A stretch of DNA of 64,000 nucleotides from Pseudomonas oryzihabitans NBRC 102199 (GTDB lineage Bacteria > Pseudomonadota > Gammaproteobacteria > Pseudomonadales > Pseudomonadaceae): NCBI RefSeq assembly GCF_000730625.1, contig NZ_BBIT01000020.1, positions 122,507 through 186,506 of the forward strand. The letters are read 5' to 3'. The notes beneath the pieces were generated by a model. The model made no database searches. It saw only the letters and a program-made list of their open reading frames with translations, and had not been told where the DNA came from. Numbering within the stretch: position 1 is the first letter of the stretch; each line of letters starts with the position of its first letter. The translations under genes were made by a program, and so were the position numbers. Of this stretch, positions 1-7,901 are shown piece after piece.

Positions 1-1
1 C

Positions 2-313
2 CTGCGCCGCGAATTCTTCTCCAGTCCGCGGCTCGCCGAGCGCGAGCGCCGCGCCTTTACCCTGGCGGCCTACAACCTTGGCCCGGAGCGCGTCCAGGCG
101 CTCCGGGCCAAGGCGCGCAAGCAGGGGCTGGACGGCGATCGCTGGTTCTTCCAGGTCGAGCGCATCGCCGCCGAGGAGGTGGGTATCGGGGTGGTCAACT
201 ACGTGGCCAGCGTCAACAAGTACCGGGTGGCCTTCAGTCGCGAACGGGCCCGGCTGGAAGCGCCGGCCGTGGCGGCGACCGGTGCCAGGGAGAACGGCCG
301 CGGGGACGGATGA
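2..313 (+). CDS. Lytic transglycosylase, MltF-like, C-terminal fragment
   Basis: The 5' part lies outside the window. The visible 103 residues carry the end of an SLT (GEWL-fold) lytic transglycosylase domain: an AAYNLGPERV segment matches the family's AYNxGxxxV motif, and NYVASVNKYRVAF matches the terminal region where MltF-type enzymes keep a catalytic-domain helix. Such enzymes cleave the MurNAc-GlcNAc bond of peptidoglycan and are periplasmic or anchored to the outer membrane. From memory, P. aeruginosa has a second MltF (MltF2) near its tesA-oprI region, so this may be its orthologue. The family is reasonably sure, the exact member is not. Confidence 0.7.
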   Translation: MRREFFSSPRLAERERRAFTLAAYNLGPERVQALRAKARKQGLDGDRWFFQVERIAAEEVGIGVVNYVASVNKYRVAFSRERARLEAPAVAATGARENGRGDG

Positions 314-466
314 AGCCCGCTTGACAGGGCGGTCGAGCCCTCCCTAGGATGATCCCGCGCCGATTTAAACAGCAACTTGCGGGGCGCTCCCAAATACCGC
401 TAAAGCGCTGGACGGAACAGGCCTCGTACTACCGCCCAGCTGGATCTACGAGGCGGAATTTCGTCC

Positions 467-772
467 ATGCTACCGCTCCCGCTACGCCTGACGCCCCTGA
501 CCCAGGGCAAACTCGCCAGTCATCCCGCTATCCTCCTCGGCGGTCCCGACCAGCCAACCCTGCTGCGTTATCTCGAAGGCTGGCCCAAGCGCTGGCCGCA
601 CAGCCGCACCCTGCAGATTCGCTTCGCCGACCGGGCCGAACAGCTGCGCGCCTTTGGCGACGACAGCTTCGACTTCGCCGTGGTGCAGTCGCCGGGCCAG
701 GCCGGTCTCGAATCCCTGGTGCGGGAACTGACCCGCGTGGCGCGGCAGGGCGTGATCACCCGTCGCCGCTAG
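467..772 (+). CDS. Small protein resembling the end of a class I methyltransferase
   Basis: A 101-residue ORF with Pseudomonas-like codon use. The segment GDDSFDFAVV followed by LVRELTRVARQGVITRR resembles motifs around strand 4 to strand 5 of SAM methyltransferases (DDSFDxVxxxxxLxxLxRVLxPGG). The N-terminal glycine-rich SAM motif is missing, so it is either a degenerate stub or a small protein with a borrowed fold. A weak GAGGCGG lies about 10 bases before the ATG. It is convergent with greB, whose stop lies 4 bases beyond its own. Function unknown. Confidence 0.55.
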   Translation: MLPLPLRLTPLTQGKLASHPAILLGGPDQPTLLRYLEGWPKRWPHSRTLQIRFADRAEQLRAFGDDSFDFAVVQSPGQAGLESLVRELTRVARQGVITRRR

Positions 773-775
773 CCG

Positions 776-1279
776 TCATTCCTCGGGATAGGCGATCTCG
801 ACGATGTACCAGCGCTGTTCGCCGGCCGGCGTCTGCAGGCGGACCTCGGCGTCCAGCGCCTTGCCGACCAGCGCCCGCGCCAGGGGCGAGTCGATGCTGA
901 TGAGGTTCTGCCGGAGGTCGAGTTCGTCTGGGCCGACGATGCGATAGCGCTTTTCCGCGCCCTCGTCGTCTTCCAGGGTGACCCAGGCGCCGAAATAGAC
1001 CTTGGTCGGATCGGCCGGTCGTTCGCGGATCACCTTGAGATTCTCCAGCCGCTTGCGCAGGAAGCGCACCCGGCTGTCGATCTCGCGCAGCATCTTCTTG
1101 CCGTAGATGTACTCGGCGTTTTCCGAACGATCGCCCAGCGCGGCCGCCTCGCTCACCGCCTGGGTGACCTGGGGCCGGCGCACGTTCCACAGGTCGTGGA
1201 GTTCGGCGCGCAACCGGGCTTCGCCGGCGGCGGTGATCAGGGGCGTGCCGGCGGTGCGCGGCGGACGGTAACGACTCAT
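776..1279 (-). CDS. greB: Transcription elongation factor GreB
   Basis: The 167-residue length is right for GreB. The N-terminal coiled coil (about 10-85) carries the conserved GDRSENAEY tip at residues 49-57, whose acidic residues reach the RNA polymerase active site and stimulate cleavage of backtracked RNA. The C-terminal FKBP-like domain (about 90-167) includes the QNLISIDSPLARAL segment. The long, basic N-terminus favours GreB over GreA. It starts 4 bases after the stop of the ABC permease gene on the same strand, so it is probably translated from the ybbA-ybbP transcript. Identification is firm. Confidence 0.93.
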   Translation of the reverse strand: MSRYRPPRTAGTPLITAAGEARLRAELHDLWNVRRPQVTQAVSEAAALGDRSENAEYIYGKKMLREIDSRVRFLRKRLENLKVIRERPADPTKVYFGAWVTLEDDEGAEKRYRIVGPDELDLRQNLISIDSPLARALVGKALDAEVRLQTPAGEQRWYIVEIAYPEE

Positions 1280-1282
1280 GGA

Positions 1283-3793
1283 TCAGCTTTCTCTCAGGAT
1301 CAGTAACGGACTGGCGGTGAGGGCCCGCCGCGTGCCCAGCAGGCCCGCCGCCCCGACCAGCAGGGCGCCCAGCACCGGCAACAGCAGCAGCCAGGGATGG
1401 GGTTGCCAGTCCAGGTCGAAGGCCAGCCGGTAGAGCAGGGCGCTGACGATCTCGCAACCGAGCGCCGCGAGCAAGCCACTGGCGCCGCCGAGCAGGATGA
1501 ATTCGGTGCGCCGCGCCCGTTGCAGCAACTCGCGCCGGGCACCCAGGGCACGCAGCAGGGCGCCCTGGCGGATGCGTTCGTCGAGGGTCGCCTGCAGGCC
1601 GGCCAGCAGCACGGCGATGCCGGCGGCCAGCACGAACAGCAGCACGAACTCCACCGCCACGCTGACTTGGCGCAGGATGCTGCGCAGCTGATCGAGCAGG
1701 GCGTCGATGGGCAACAGGGTCACCGCCAGGAATTGCCGGGCCAGGGCCAGCAATTCGCGATCGTGCCCGGGCGGCAGGTAGAAGCTGCCCAGGTAGGTGA
1801 AGGGCACGTCCTGCAGGGCGCCCGGGGCGAAGATCACGAAGAAGTTCGGCTGGAAGTTGTCCCAGCTGACCTGCCGCAGGCTGGTGACTCGCGCCTCGAT
1901 CTGGCGATCGCCGATGACGAAGCCCAGGGTGTCGCCCAGGCCGACGCCGAGGCTGCGCGCCAGCTCGCTTTCCAGGGACACCCCGGGCAGGTCGCCGGCG
2001 GGCAGCGCGTCCCACCACTGACCGGCTTCCAGGCGGTTGCCGTCCGGCAACCCAGCCGACCAGGTCAGGTTGAGATCGCGCCGGGTGGCGCGGCCACCGC
2101 GGGAGTCGTCTTCCAGGCCTTCCTGGGCCGGATGCCCCTTCACGCTGACCAGGCGGCCCTGCACGATGGGATAGAGCGGACTGGCGTGGGGCGAGAGACC
2201 GGCCACCGCCGCGGCGAAGGCCTGGCGCTCGTCCGGCAGCACATTGAGGGCGAAGTGGTTGGGCGCCTCGGCCGGCAGTTGCGCCTGCCAGCGTTCCAGC
2301 AGCTCGCCCCGCAACAGCACCACCAGACTCATGGCCAGCAGGATCAGGCCGAAGGCCAGGGTCTGGCCCACCGCCGCCAGGGGATGCCGGAGCAACTGAC
2401 CCAGACCCAGCCGCCAGGCCAGGGGCGCACCCTGCATGGCCCGGCGCAGGCCACGCAGGGCCAGGTAGAGCAGACTGCCGAACAGCAGTCCCGCGACTAG
2501 GCCACCCACCAGCAGCGCCAGGGTCAGGCGCAGATCCAGCGACAGGCGCCACATGATCAGCCCCAGGGCGAGCAGGGCGCAGCCATAGACCAGCCAGGTG
2601 CGCAGGGGGACGGGCTGCAGATCGCTGCGCAACACCCGCAGCGGCGGGACCCGCCCCAGGGCGGCCAGCGGCGGCAGGGCGAAGCCGACCAGGGCGACCA
2701 GGCCGGTGCCCATGCCGGCCAGCGCCGGGCCGATCCCGACCGCCGGCAGGCGCGCAGGCAGGAGGCCATGCAGCAGCTCGAACAGCACCAGCTGCGCCAG
2801 CCAGCCGAGCAGGGCGCCGAGCAGACTCGCCGCCAGCCCCAGCAATCCCAGTTGCAGGCCGTAGAGCACCAGGGCGTCGCGGCGGGTCAGACCCAGGCAG
2901 CGCAGCAGGGCGCTGGCATCGAAGCGCCGCGCGGCGAAGCGATTGGCCGACAGCGCCACGGCCACGCCGGCCAGCACCACCGCCACCAGGCTGGCCAGCC
3001 CCAGATAGCGCTGGGCACGTTCCAGGGCATTGCCCAGCTGGCGATTGCCATCGCCCGGGCCTTCGAAGCGCTGGTTGGCGGCCAGGGCCGGGGTGAGCGC
3101 CTGGTGATAGGCGGCCAGGGCCTGGGGCTCGCCGCGCCAGAGTTCGCGATAGCGCACCCGACTGCCGGGTTGGATGACCCCGGTGGCGGCCACGTCGTCG
3201 AGATTGATCAGCACCCGCGGCGTCAGGCTGTAGAAGTCACCCGCTCGATCCGGTTCGTAGGTGAGCACCCGGGTGATGGTAAGGGCCTTGCGCCCGATGT
3301 CCAGGCGATCACCAACCTTGGCGTCCAGGGCCAGCAGCAGGCGCGGCTCGACCCAGGCCTCACCGGGCGCCGGAGCGCCGCCCGGCTGGTCGGGCGCGTC
3401 CGGCGCCGCCGCGCTGCGCACCTCGCCGCGCAGGGGAAAGTTGGCCTGGACCGCCTTGACGCTGGCCAGCTGCAGGGCCTCGGCACCTGCGGCCATGGTG
3501 CTGAAATTGAGCGAGCGGCTGTGTTCGAGGCCCCGCTGCAGGCCGGCGTCCACCTGTTCCGGACGTGGCGGTTCGCTGCCCAGCAGCACCAGGTCGGCGG
3601 CGAGGAATTCGCTGGCGCGATTTTCCATGCCCGCGCCCAGGCGGGCGGTGAAGTAGCCGATGGCGACGCTGGCGGCCACGGCCACCACCAGCGCCAGGCA
3701 GAGCATGCGGATCTCGCCGGCGCGGAGCTCTCTCAGACTCTGGCGCCAGGCCAGGCCGAACAGCCGGGTGAAGGGCAGACCGGTACGCCTCAT
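1283..3793 (-). CDS. FtsX/MacB-type ABC exporter permease (YbbP-like)
   Basis: An 836-residue membrane protein of the large FtsX-fold permease family that pairs with LolD-like ATPases. It has an N-terminal membrane helix (about 30-50), a large periplasmic domain, two groups of membrane helices in the middle (about 260-490) and a C-terminal FtsX bundle ending in a final helix before RRALTASPLLILRES. The ATG overlaps the stop of the ATPase gene by four bases (ATGA), which fixes the start and implies coupling. YbbA-YbbP systems lie beside tesA in many Gammaproteobacteria, as here. The substrate is unknown, though lipid or lipoprotein handling has been suggested for the family. Confidence 0.88.
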   Translation of the reverse strand: MRRTGLPFTRLFGLAWRQSLRELRAGEIRMLCLALVVAVAASVAIGYFTARLGAGMENRASEFLAADLVLLGSEPPRPEQVDAGLQRGLEHSRSLNFSTMAAGAEALQLASVKAVQANFPLRGEVRSAAAPDAPDQPGGAPAPGEAWVEPRLLLALDAKVGDRLDIGRKALTITRVLTYEPDRAGDFYSLTPRVLINLDDVAATGVIQPGSRVRYRELWRGEPQALAAYHQALTPALAANQRFEGPGDGNRQLGNALERAQRYLGLASLVAVVLAGVAVALSANRFAARRFDASALLRCLGLTRRDALVLYGLQLGLLGLAASLLGALLGWLAQLVLFELLHGLLPARLPAVGIGPALAGMGTGLVALVGFALPPLAALGRVPPLRVLRSDLQPVPLRTWLVYGCALLALGLIMWRLSLDLRLTLALLVGGLVAGLLFGSLLYLALRGLRRAMQGAPLAWRLGLGQLLRHPLAAVGQTLAFGLILLAMSLVVLLRGELLERWQAQLPAEAPNHFALNVLPDERQAFAAAVAGLSPHASPLYPIVQGRLVSVKGHPAQEGLEDDSRGGRATRRDLNLTWSAGLPDGNRLEAGQWWDALPAGDLPGVSLESELARSLGVGLGDTLGFVIGDRQIEARVTSLRQVSWDNFQPNFFVIFAPGALQDVPFTYLGSFYLPPGHDRELLALARQFLAVTLLPIDALLDQLRSILRQVSVAVEFVLLFVLAAGIAVLLAGLQATLDERIRQGALLRALGARRELLQRARRTEFILLGGASGLLAALGCEIVSALLYRLAFDLDWQPHPWLLLLPVLGALLVGAAGLLGTRRALTASPLLILRES

Positions 3794-4464
3794 GCCGCGA
3801 CCTGCCGGCCGCCTTCCAGGCGCAGTTGGCGGGCGCAGCGCGCGGCCAGGCGCTCGTCATGGGTCACCAGTACCAGCGTCGTGCCGCGCTCACGATTGAG
3901 TTCGAACAGCAGATCGCTGATATGGGCACCGGTACGGCTGTCGAGGTTGCCGGTGGGTTCGTCGGCGAAGAGGATGCTCGGGCGCGGCGCGAAGGCGCGC
4001 GCCAGGGCGACCCGCTGCTGCTCGCCGCCGGAGAGCTGCCGGGGATAGTGGCGCAGTCGTTCGCCCAGGCCGACCCGTTCCAGCAGGGCCACCGCCTGCT
4101 CGCGGGCCTGGCGCACGCCCTCCAGCTCCAGCGGCAGCATGACGTTCTCCAGCGCCGTGAGGCTGTCCAGCAGCTGGAAGGACTGGAACACGAAGCCCAC
4201 CCGTTCGGCGCGCAGGCGAGCACGGGCGTCTTCGTCGAGGGTATCCAGGCGCTGACCGGCAAGATGGACCTCGCCGCCGCTGGGCAGGTCGAGACCGGCC
4301 AAGAGGCCGAGCAGGGTGGACTTGCCGGAACCCGAGCTGCCGACGATGGCCAAACTGTCGCCGGCCTGCAGTTGCAGATCCAGCGCCTGGAGGATCGGCA
4401 GCGCGCCTTCCGCGCCCGTGACGACCTTGCTAAGGTCGCGTGCCAGCAGTATGACTTCGCTCAT
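3790..4464 (-). CDS. ybbA: ABC transporter ATP-binding protein, YbbA/LolD-like
   Basis: The protein has 224 residues from the ATG at 4464. Walker A GSSGSGKST is at 42-50, the signature LSGGEQQ at 144-150 and Walker B ILFADEP at 164-170 with the following TGNLDS. This is the LolD/MacB exporter ATPase subfamily. The open frame extends upstream to 4647, but the extension lacks similarity and would run into the divergent tesA start, so 4464 (MSEVILLARDLS) was chosen. It forms an operon with the overlapping permease gene and probably greB. Confidence 0.9.
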   Translation of the reverse strand: MSEVILLARDLSKVVTGAEGALPILQALDLQLQAGDSLAIVGSSGSGKSTLLGLLAGLDLPSGGEVHLAGQRLDTLDEDARARLRAERVGFVFQSFQLLDSLTALENVMLPLELEGVRQAREQAVALLERVGLGERLRHYPRQLSGGEQQRVALARAFAPRPSILFADEPTGNLDSRTGAHISDLLFELNRERGTTLVLVTHDERLAARCARQLRLEGGRQVAA

Positions 4465-4490
4465 GAGGTATCCGATGCCGTATTCGAAGG

Positions 4491-4504
4491 GCCCGCATGC
4501 GGGC
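4491..4504. repeat. 14-bp perfect palindrome between divergent ybbA and tesA
   Basis: GCCCGCATGCGGGC reads the same on both strands and lies 27 bases upstream of the ybbA ATG and about 50 bases before the likely tesA start. It could be an operator for the divergent promoters or a chance GC palindrome. No function can be assigned. Confidence 0.4.
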
Positions 4505-4552
4505 GGCTGTGGCGAGTTAGAGTCAAAAAAGCGGGCGAAGTCCAGCGCGCCT

Positions 4553-5167
4553 TTGCGGCAAGGCATTGCCTGGCTGCTGGCGCTGCTCTGCCTGACCCTC
4601 ACGCCCCTGGCCATGGCGCGCACCTTGCTGGTGGTGGGCGACAGCATCAGCGCCGGCTACGGCCTCGCCGAAGGGCAGGGCTGGGTACGCCTGCTGGAGC
4701 AGCGCCTGCAGGCGCAGCGGCTCGACTACCAGGTGGTGAATGCCTCTATCAGCGGCGACACCACCGCCGGCGGCCTGGCGCGCCTGCCACGGTTGTTGGC
4801 CGAGCATCGACCCGACGTGGTGGCCATCGAGCTGGGCGGCAACGACGGCCTGCGCGGCCAGCCGCTGGCCCAGTTCGAGCGCAACCTCACCGCCCTGGTG
4901 GAGCAGGCCAAGGCCCGAGGCGCGCGCGTCCTGCTGCTGGGCATGCGCCTGCCGCCCAACTACGGACCGCGCTATACCGATGGCTTCGCCCAGGTCTACA
5001 CGGACGTGGCCAAGGCCCAGCAGGTGGCCCTGGTGCCCTTCCTGCTGGAAGGGGTAGGCGGCGATCCGGCCTATATGCAGCCGGATGGCATCCACCCCCA
5101 GGCCAATGCCCAGCAGCGCCTGCTGGACAACGCCTGGCCCCAGTTGCAGCCGCTGCTGCGCGACTGA
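4553..5167 (+). CDS. tesA: Periplasmic arylesterase/lysophospholipase TesA (SGNH hydrolase)
   Basis: GDSISAG at 29-35 gives the nucleophile Ser31, GGND is block III, and DGIH near the C-terminus gives Asp178/His181. This is the full SGNH set of TesA (thioesterase I, protease I, lysophospholipase L1). Taking the TTG at 4553 yields 204 residues with a good signal peptide (RQGIAWLLALLCL, cleavage after AMA near residue 22). An in-frame ATG at 4475 would give a long polar N-terminal extension and no better ribosome site, and the ATG at 4613 would delete the signal peptide. It is divergent from ybbA, as in many proteobacteria. Gene identity is firm, the start less so. Confidence 0.88.
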   Translation: MRQGIAWLLALLCLTLTPLAMARTLLVVGDSISAGYGLAEGQGWVRLLEQRLQAQRLDYQVVNASISGDTTAGGLARLPRLLAEHRPDVVAIELGGNDGLRGQPLAQFERNLTALVEQAKARGARVLLLGMRLPPNYGPRYTDGFAQVYTDVAKAQQVALVPFLLEGVGGDPAYMQPDGIHPQANAQQRLLDNAWPQLQPLLRD

Positions 5168-5265
5168 ACGCCGGACTTTTCCCCGACGGGGCTTTCCGCT
5201 AAGGTTGCGCGCCCCGCCGGTCCGGCCAATCGACCGCCCGGCGGAACCGCCCCTGGAGTATCCCG

Positions 5266-5547
5266 ATGTCCCGCCTTTCCCGGTCCATGCACGGCTATCA
5301 GCTGATCCAGCCCGATGCCCAGCTCGACCTGTTCGCCTGCCGCGAGGGCCGAGTCCATATCGTCGCCCGGCAGCTGGAGCTGGGCTCGCCGACCGACCGG
5401 ACGCTGTGCGGTACCCTGCTGCCGGCGCGTCCCCGCCTGCATCCGCTGAATCGCCGGGCGCTCGGCCTCAAGACCCTCTGTCCGGCCTGCATGCAGCGGC
5501 TGCAGGGCGCCAAACGGGGCTTGCCGAATCCGTTACAGGTCTTTTGA
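5266..5547 (+). CDS. Conserved small protein with a CxxC motif
   Basis: A 93-residue cytoplasmic-looking protein. Cysteines occur in FACREG, TLCGTL and LCPACMQRL, and the last forms a CPAC pair that could hold zinc or a disulfide with the others. It sits between tesA and the L,D-transpeptidase, a place where, from memory, P. aeruginosa also has a short unknown gene. The ATG at 5266 follows a GGAG at 5254-5257. No membrane segment is seen. I do not recognise a function. Confidence 0.65.
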   Translation: MSRLSRSMHGYQLIQPDAQLDLFACREGRVHIVARQLELGSPTDRTLCGTLLPARPRLHPLNRRALGLKTLCPACMQRLQGAKRGLPNPLQVF

Positions 5548-5549
5548 GA

Positions 5550-5685
5550 GCCTGCCCAAAGTCTGCTGCGCGTCGGCCAAACGGTGTTGAAAATCCCTTC
5601 GGAATGCTCATTTACCCCTCGTAAACTCCGCTTCCTCAGGTCTTTTCGCCTAGTTTGGCGCTAGCTCGCGAGCCTTTGAGCAGGC
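5550..5685. repeat. MITE-like intergenic element, copy 1
   Basis: Ends in near-perfect inverted repeats, GCCTGCCCAAAG (5550-5561) and CTTTGAGCAGGC (5674-5685), 11 of 12 paired. Its core (about 5585-5650, containing CTTCGGAATGCTCATTTACC and CTCGTAAACTCCGCTTCCTC) is nearly identical to 40949-41016. It has no coding capacity and fills the gap between the CxxC protein gene and the L,D-transpeptidase gene. Confidence 0.6.
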
Positions 5686-5763
5686 CCGAGGCCCTGCCGG
5701 ACGCCGATCGAGGCGTGTACAATTCGCGCCGTCACCTTTTTGCTCCTTGCAAGGATTCATCCC

Positions 5764-6741
5764 ATGCCCGCGCGCGTTTCGACCCTGGTCGGTTCCCTCT
5801 CGCTGTTTGGTCTGTTGAGCGCGGGTACGGCGCAGGCACTGGAGTTGCCGCTGCCGCCACCCGGTGAAGACGTGGTCGGCGAGGTTCAGGTCATCAAGGC
5901 CGCCTACGAAGACACCTTTGCCGATCTCGGCCAGAAATACGATCTGGGCTACACCGAGATGGTGGCCGCCAACCCGGGCGTCGATGCCTGGCTGCCGGGT
6001 GCCGGCACCGAGATCGTGCTGCCCACGCGCTTCATCCTGCCGCCCGGCCCGCGCGAAGGCATCGTCATCAACATCGCCGAATACCGCATGTACTACTACC
6101 CCAAGGGTGGTCACACGGTGTTCACCTACCCGCTGGGCATCGGCCGCGAAGGCTGGGGTTCGCCCATCGGCGTGACCAAGGTGGTGGACAAGATCAAGGA
6201 TCCGTCCTGGTATCCGCCGGAGTCGGTACGCGCCGAGCACGCCGCCGAAGGCGATCCGCTGCCCAAGGTGGTGCCGCCCGGTCCGGACAATCCCCTGGGG
6301 CCCTACAAGATCCGCCTGACCCTGCCGGGCTATCTCATCCACGGCTCGGACAAGAAATTCGGCATCGGCATGCAGGTCAGCCATGGCTGCTTCCGCATGT
6401 ACAACTTCAACGTGACCGAACTGGTCGGCATGCTGCCCGTGGGCACGCCGGTGCGCATCATCGACGAGCCCTACAAGTTCGGCGTGAGCCAGGGCAAGCT
6501 CTACCTGGAAGCCCACCAGCCGGTGACCGTGAAGGGCGATCCGACCGAGATCGACCGTCAGGCCGCGGTGGTCAATGCGCTGATCAAGCGTGACGACCTG
6601 CTGCAGGCCAACAGCGCGGTAAACTGGAACACGGTGCGTGACGTGGTCCAGGGCCAGGACGGCCTGCCAGTGGAAATCGCCGACCTGCCGGCCGGGATGA
6701 CGCCGGGTACGGTGGCCAAGGCGCCTGCCAAGACCCTGTGA
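5764..6741 (+). CDS. Periplasmic L,D-transpeptidase with LysM domain (ErfK/YbiS/YcfS family)
   Basis: The protein has 325 residues with a signal peptide ending near AQA (23-25). A LysM-like peptidoglycan-binding module (about 40-86) is followed by a YkuD catalytic domain (about 97-240) with His193 in HGSD and SHGCFR at 206-211, where Cys209 is the nucleophile. Family members cross-link meso-DAP residues or attach Braun-type lipoprotein to peptidoglycan. The start at 5764 was taken because AAGGA lies 9 bases upstream and the signal peptide begins there; an in-frame TTG at 5740 is less likely. Its convergent neighbour is oprI, a covalently attachable lipoprotein, so OprI is an attractive substrate (inference). 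Confidence 0.92.
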   Translation: MPARVSTLVGSLSLFGLLSAGTAQALELPLPPPGEDVVGEVQVIKAAYEDTFADLGQKYDLGYTEMVAANPGVDAWLPGAGTEIVLPTRFILPPGPREGIVINIAEYRMYYYPKGGHTVFTYPLGIGREGWGSPIGVTKVVDKIKDPSWYPPESVRAEHAAEGDPLPKVVPPGPDNPLGPYKIRLTLPGYLIHGSDKKFGIGMQVSHGCFRMYNFNVTELVGMLPVGTPVRIIDEPYKFGVSQGKLYLEAHQPVTVKGDPTEIDRQAAVVNALIKRDDLLQANSAVNWNTVRDVVQGQDGLPVEIADLPAGMTPGTVAKAPAKTL

Positions 6742-6778
6742 TCGCGACCGGCCGAGCGCGCTCGGCCGGCCAGACAAA

Positions 6779-6813
6779 CAAAAAGCCCGCCATCTGAGAT
6801 GGCGGGCTTTTTG
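6779..6813. terminator. Bidirectional terminator between the L,D-transpeptidase gene and oprI
   Basis: Stem AAAAAGCCCGCCATC / GATGGCGGGCTTTTT with a TGA loop, flanked by A and T runs on both sides. It can end transcription of both convergent genes. Confidence 0.9.
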
Positions 6814-6863
6814 TTTGCTCCGGGAAAGGCGACTGTTGCCACTCGCCTTTCCAGCCGAGGCGC

Positions 6864-7115
6864 TTACTTGCGGCTGGCTTTTTCCAGCATACGCAGGGCG
6901 CGCTCGTTGGCTTCGTCAGCGGTCTGCTGAGCTTTCTGAGCGGCGGCCAGGGCCTCGTCAGCGTGACGGTAGGCTTCGTCAGCACGAGCCTGAGCGCGGG
7001 CAGCGGCGTCTTCGGTAGCGGTCAGGCGAGCTTCGCTTTCCTTGTTAGCGGTGCTGCAACCAGTGGCCAGAGCAGCGGCCAGAGCCAGGGCGGCGAATTT
7101 CAGAGCGTTGTTCAT
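6864..7115 (-). CDS. oprI: Major outer membrane lipoprotein OprI (Lpp/Braun type)
   Basis: An 83-residue precursor with a type II signal peptide: MNNALKF, an Ala/Leu core and lipobox LATGC with Cys20 as the lipidated residue. The mature 64 residues form a continuous heptad-repeat helix rich in Ala, Gln and Glu (trimeric coiled coil) and end in Lys, the residue that can be linked to peptidoglycan. Length and sequence match OprI of fluorescent pseudomonads. AAGGGG stands 7 bases before the ATG at 7115, which rejects the longer open frame. Expected to be among the most abundant proteins of the cell. Identification is firm. Confidence 0.96.
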   Translation of the reverse strand: MNNALKFAALALAAALATGCSTANKESEARLTATEDAAARAQARADEAYRHADEALAAAQKAQQTADEANERALRMLEKASRK

Positions 7116-7561
7116 CGTAAACCCCTTGAGGTAGACATCCTGTTTTAAGATCAATTTCCCAGGTGGAAAATTGCGGCTACATACTACTCATTACCGGTCG
7201 TAAGTAAACTGAGCGAACCCGTTGAAGAAGGATTTTTTGCGGAAAATCCTTCTCGGCTCCCCGTGTTCGTCCCGGAATCCCTGCGCACCCGGTATCAGCA
7301 ACTGCTTGGATGGCTGAAAGTCGCGAACGTTTCAAAACGTTAGAGGATGAGCGGAAGTTGTCAAGCGCCGAGCCGCGCCTGCTCCCGCGCAGGCGGCCCT
7401 GATATAGTGTGTCTTCTCGGTGCGACGGCTGGTCAGAACCTGCTTCTTCCGGAGGGGTCTGACGCGCTGTGGCTCAGTCCCGCACAGGAAGGGTGCGTTC
7501 TCGTCTTCGGGTATCATCGATAACAATGGATAAGGCGGAGCCAAACCGCCAAGGAGTAGTC
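7116..7561. other. 446-bp intergenic region between oprI and the GNAT gene
   Basis: Holds the divergent 5' regions of oprI and the GNAT gene. A perfect 11-bp hairpin, AGAAGGATTTT (7226-7236) / AAAATCCTTCT (7243-7253) with a 6-base loop, lies about 110-140 bases upstream of oprI. A second, imperfect stem (GTCAGAACC ... GGGGTCTGAC, about 7432-7462) lies in the presumed leader of the GNAT gene. A TATAGT hexamer is at 7403-7408 but has no convincing -35. No ORF is supported. Confidence 0.5.
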
Positions 7562-7843
7562 ATGAACGAGTCCCTGCACGTGGAACACGATGAGGCCAAT
7601 CATCAATTCCACCTTTCTGTCGACGGCCAGCGCGCCTATCTCGCCTACATGGATCTGGGCAAGCAGACCATGGATTTCTATCGCACCTTCGTCCCCGATG
7701 CCCTGCGTGGGCGCGGCCTGGCAGCGCGGCTGACCGAGTACGCGCTGAACTACGCCGAGAGCCGCGGCTACAGCGTCATTCCCTCCTGCTCCTATGTGGA
7801 GCACTACCTGGAACGTCGTGGCCAGGTGACGCCGCTGGCCTGA
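7562..7843 (+). CDS. Small GNAT-fold N-acetyltransferase (YjdJ/COG2388 type)
   Basis: 93 residues: a minimal acetyltransferase with the acetyl-CoA loop RGRGLA (49-54) after the beta strand MDFYRTFVPDALRG, then YALNYAESRGYSVIPSCSYVEHYL, typical of COG2388 proteins. These lack the N-terminal part of larger GNAT enzymes and their substrates are mostly unknown. AAGGAG (7551-7556) is ideally placed for the ATG at 7562. The in-frame upstream extension to 7469 has no such site and was rejected. It is convergent with the DAHP synthase gene across a shared terminator. Confidence 0.82.
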   Translation: MNESLHVEHDEANHQFHLSVDGQRAYLAYMDLGKQTMDFYRTFVPDALRGRGLAARLTEYALNYAESRGYSVIPSCSYVEHYLERRGQVTPLA

Positions 7844-7856
7844 ATGGCCACACCAA

Positions 7857-7886
7857 GAAAAACGCCGGGCTGAGCCCGGCGTTTTC
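7857..7886. terminator. Bidirectional terminator (GNAT gene / DAHP synthase gene)
   Basis: GAAAAACGCCGGGC / GCCCGGCGTTTTC with a TGA loop and T-rich flanks on either strand, placed between convergent genes. Confidence 0.88.
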
Positions 7887-7901
7887 GTATCTGCTGCAGG
7901 A

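Noticed and set aside
756..2552. 598-codon open frame on the minus strand over greB and the permease gene
   Set aside because: Out of frame with both genes; Pro/Arg/Gly-rich, no fold.
4316..4552. N-terminal extension of TesA to 4316
   Set aside because: It would overlap the divergent ybbA gene and its promoter and put a long polar stretch before the signal peptide.
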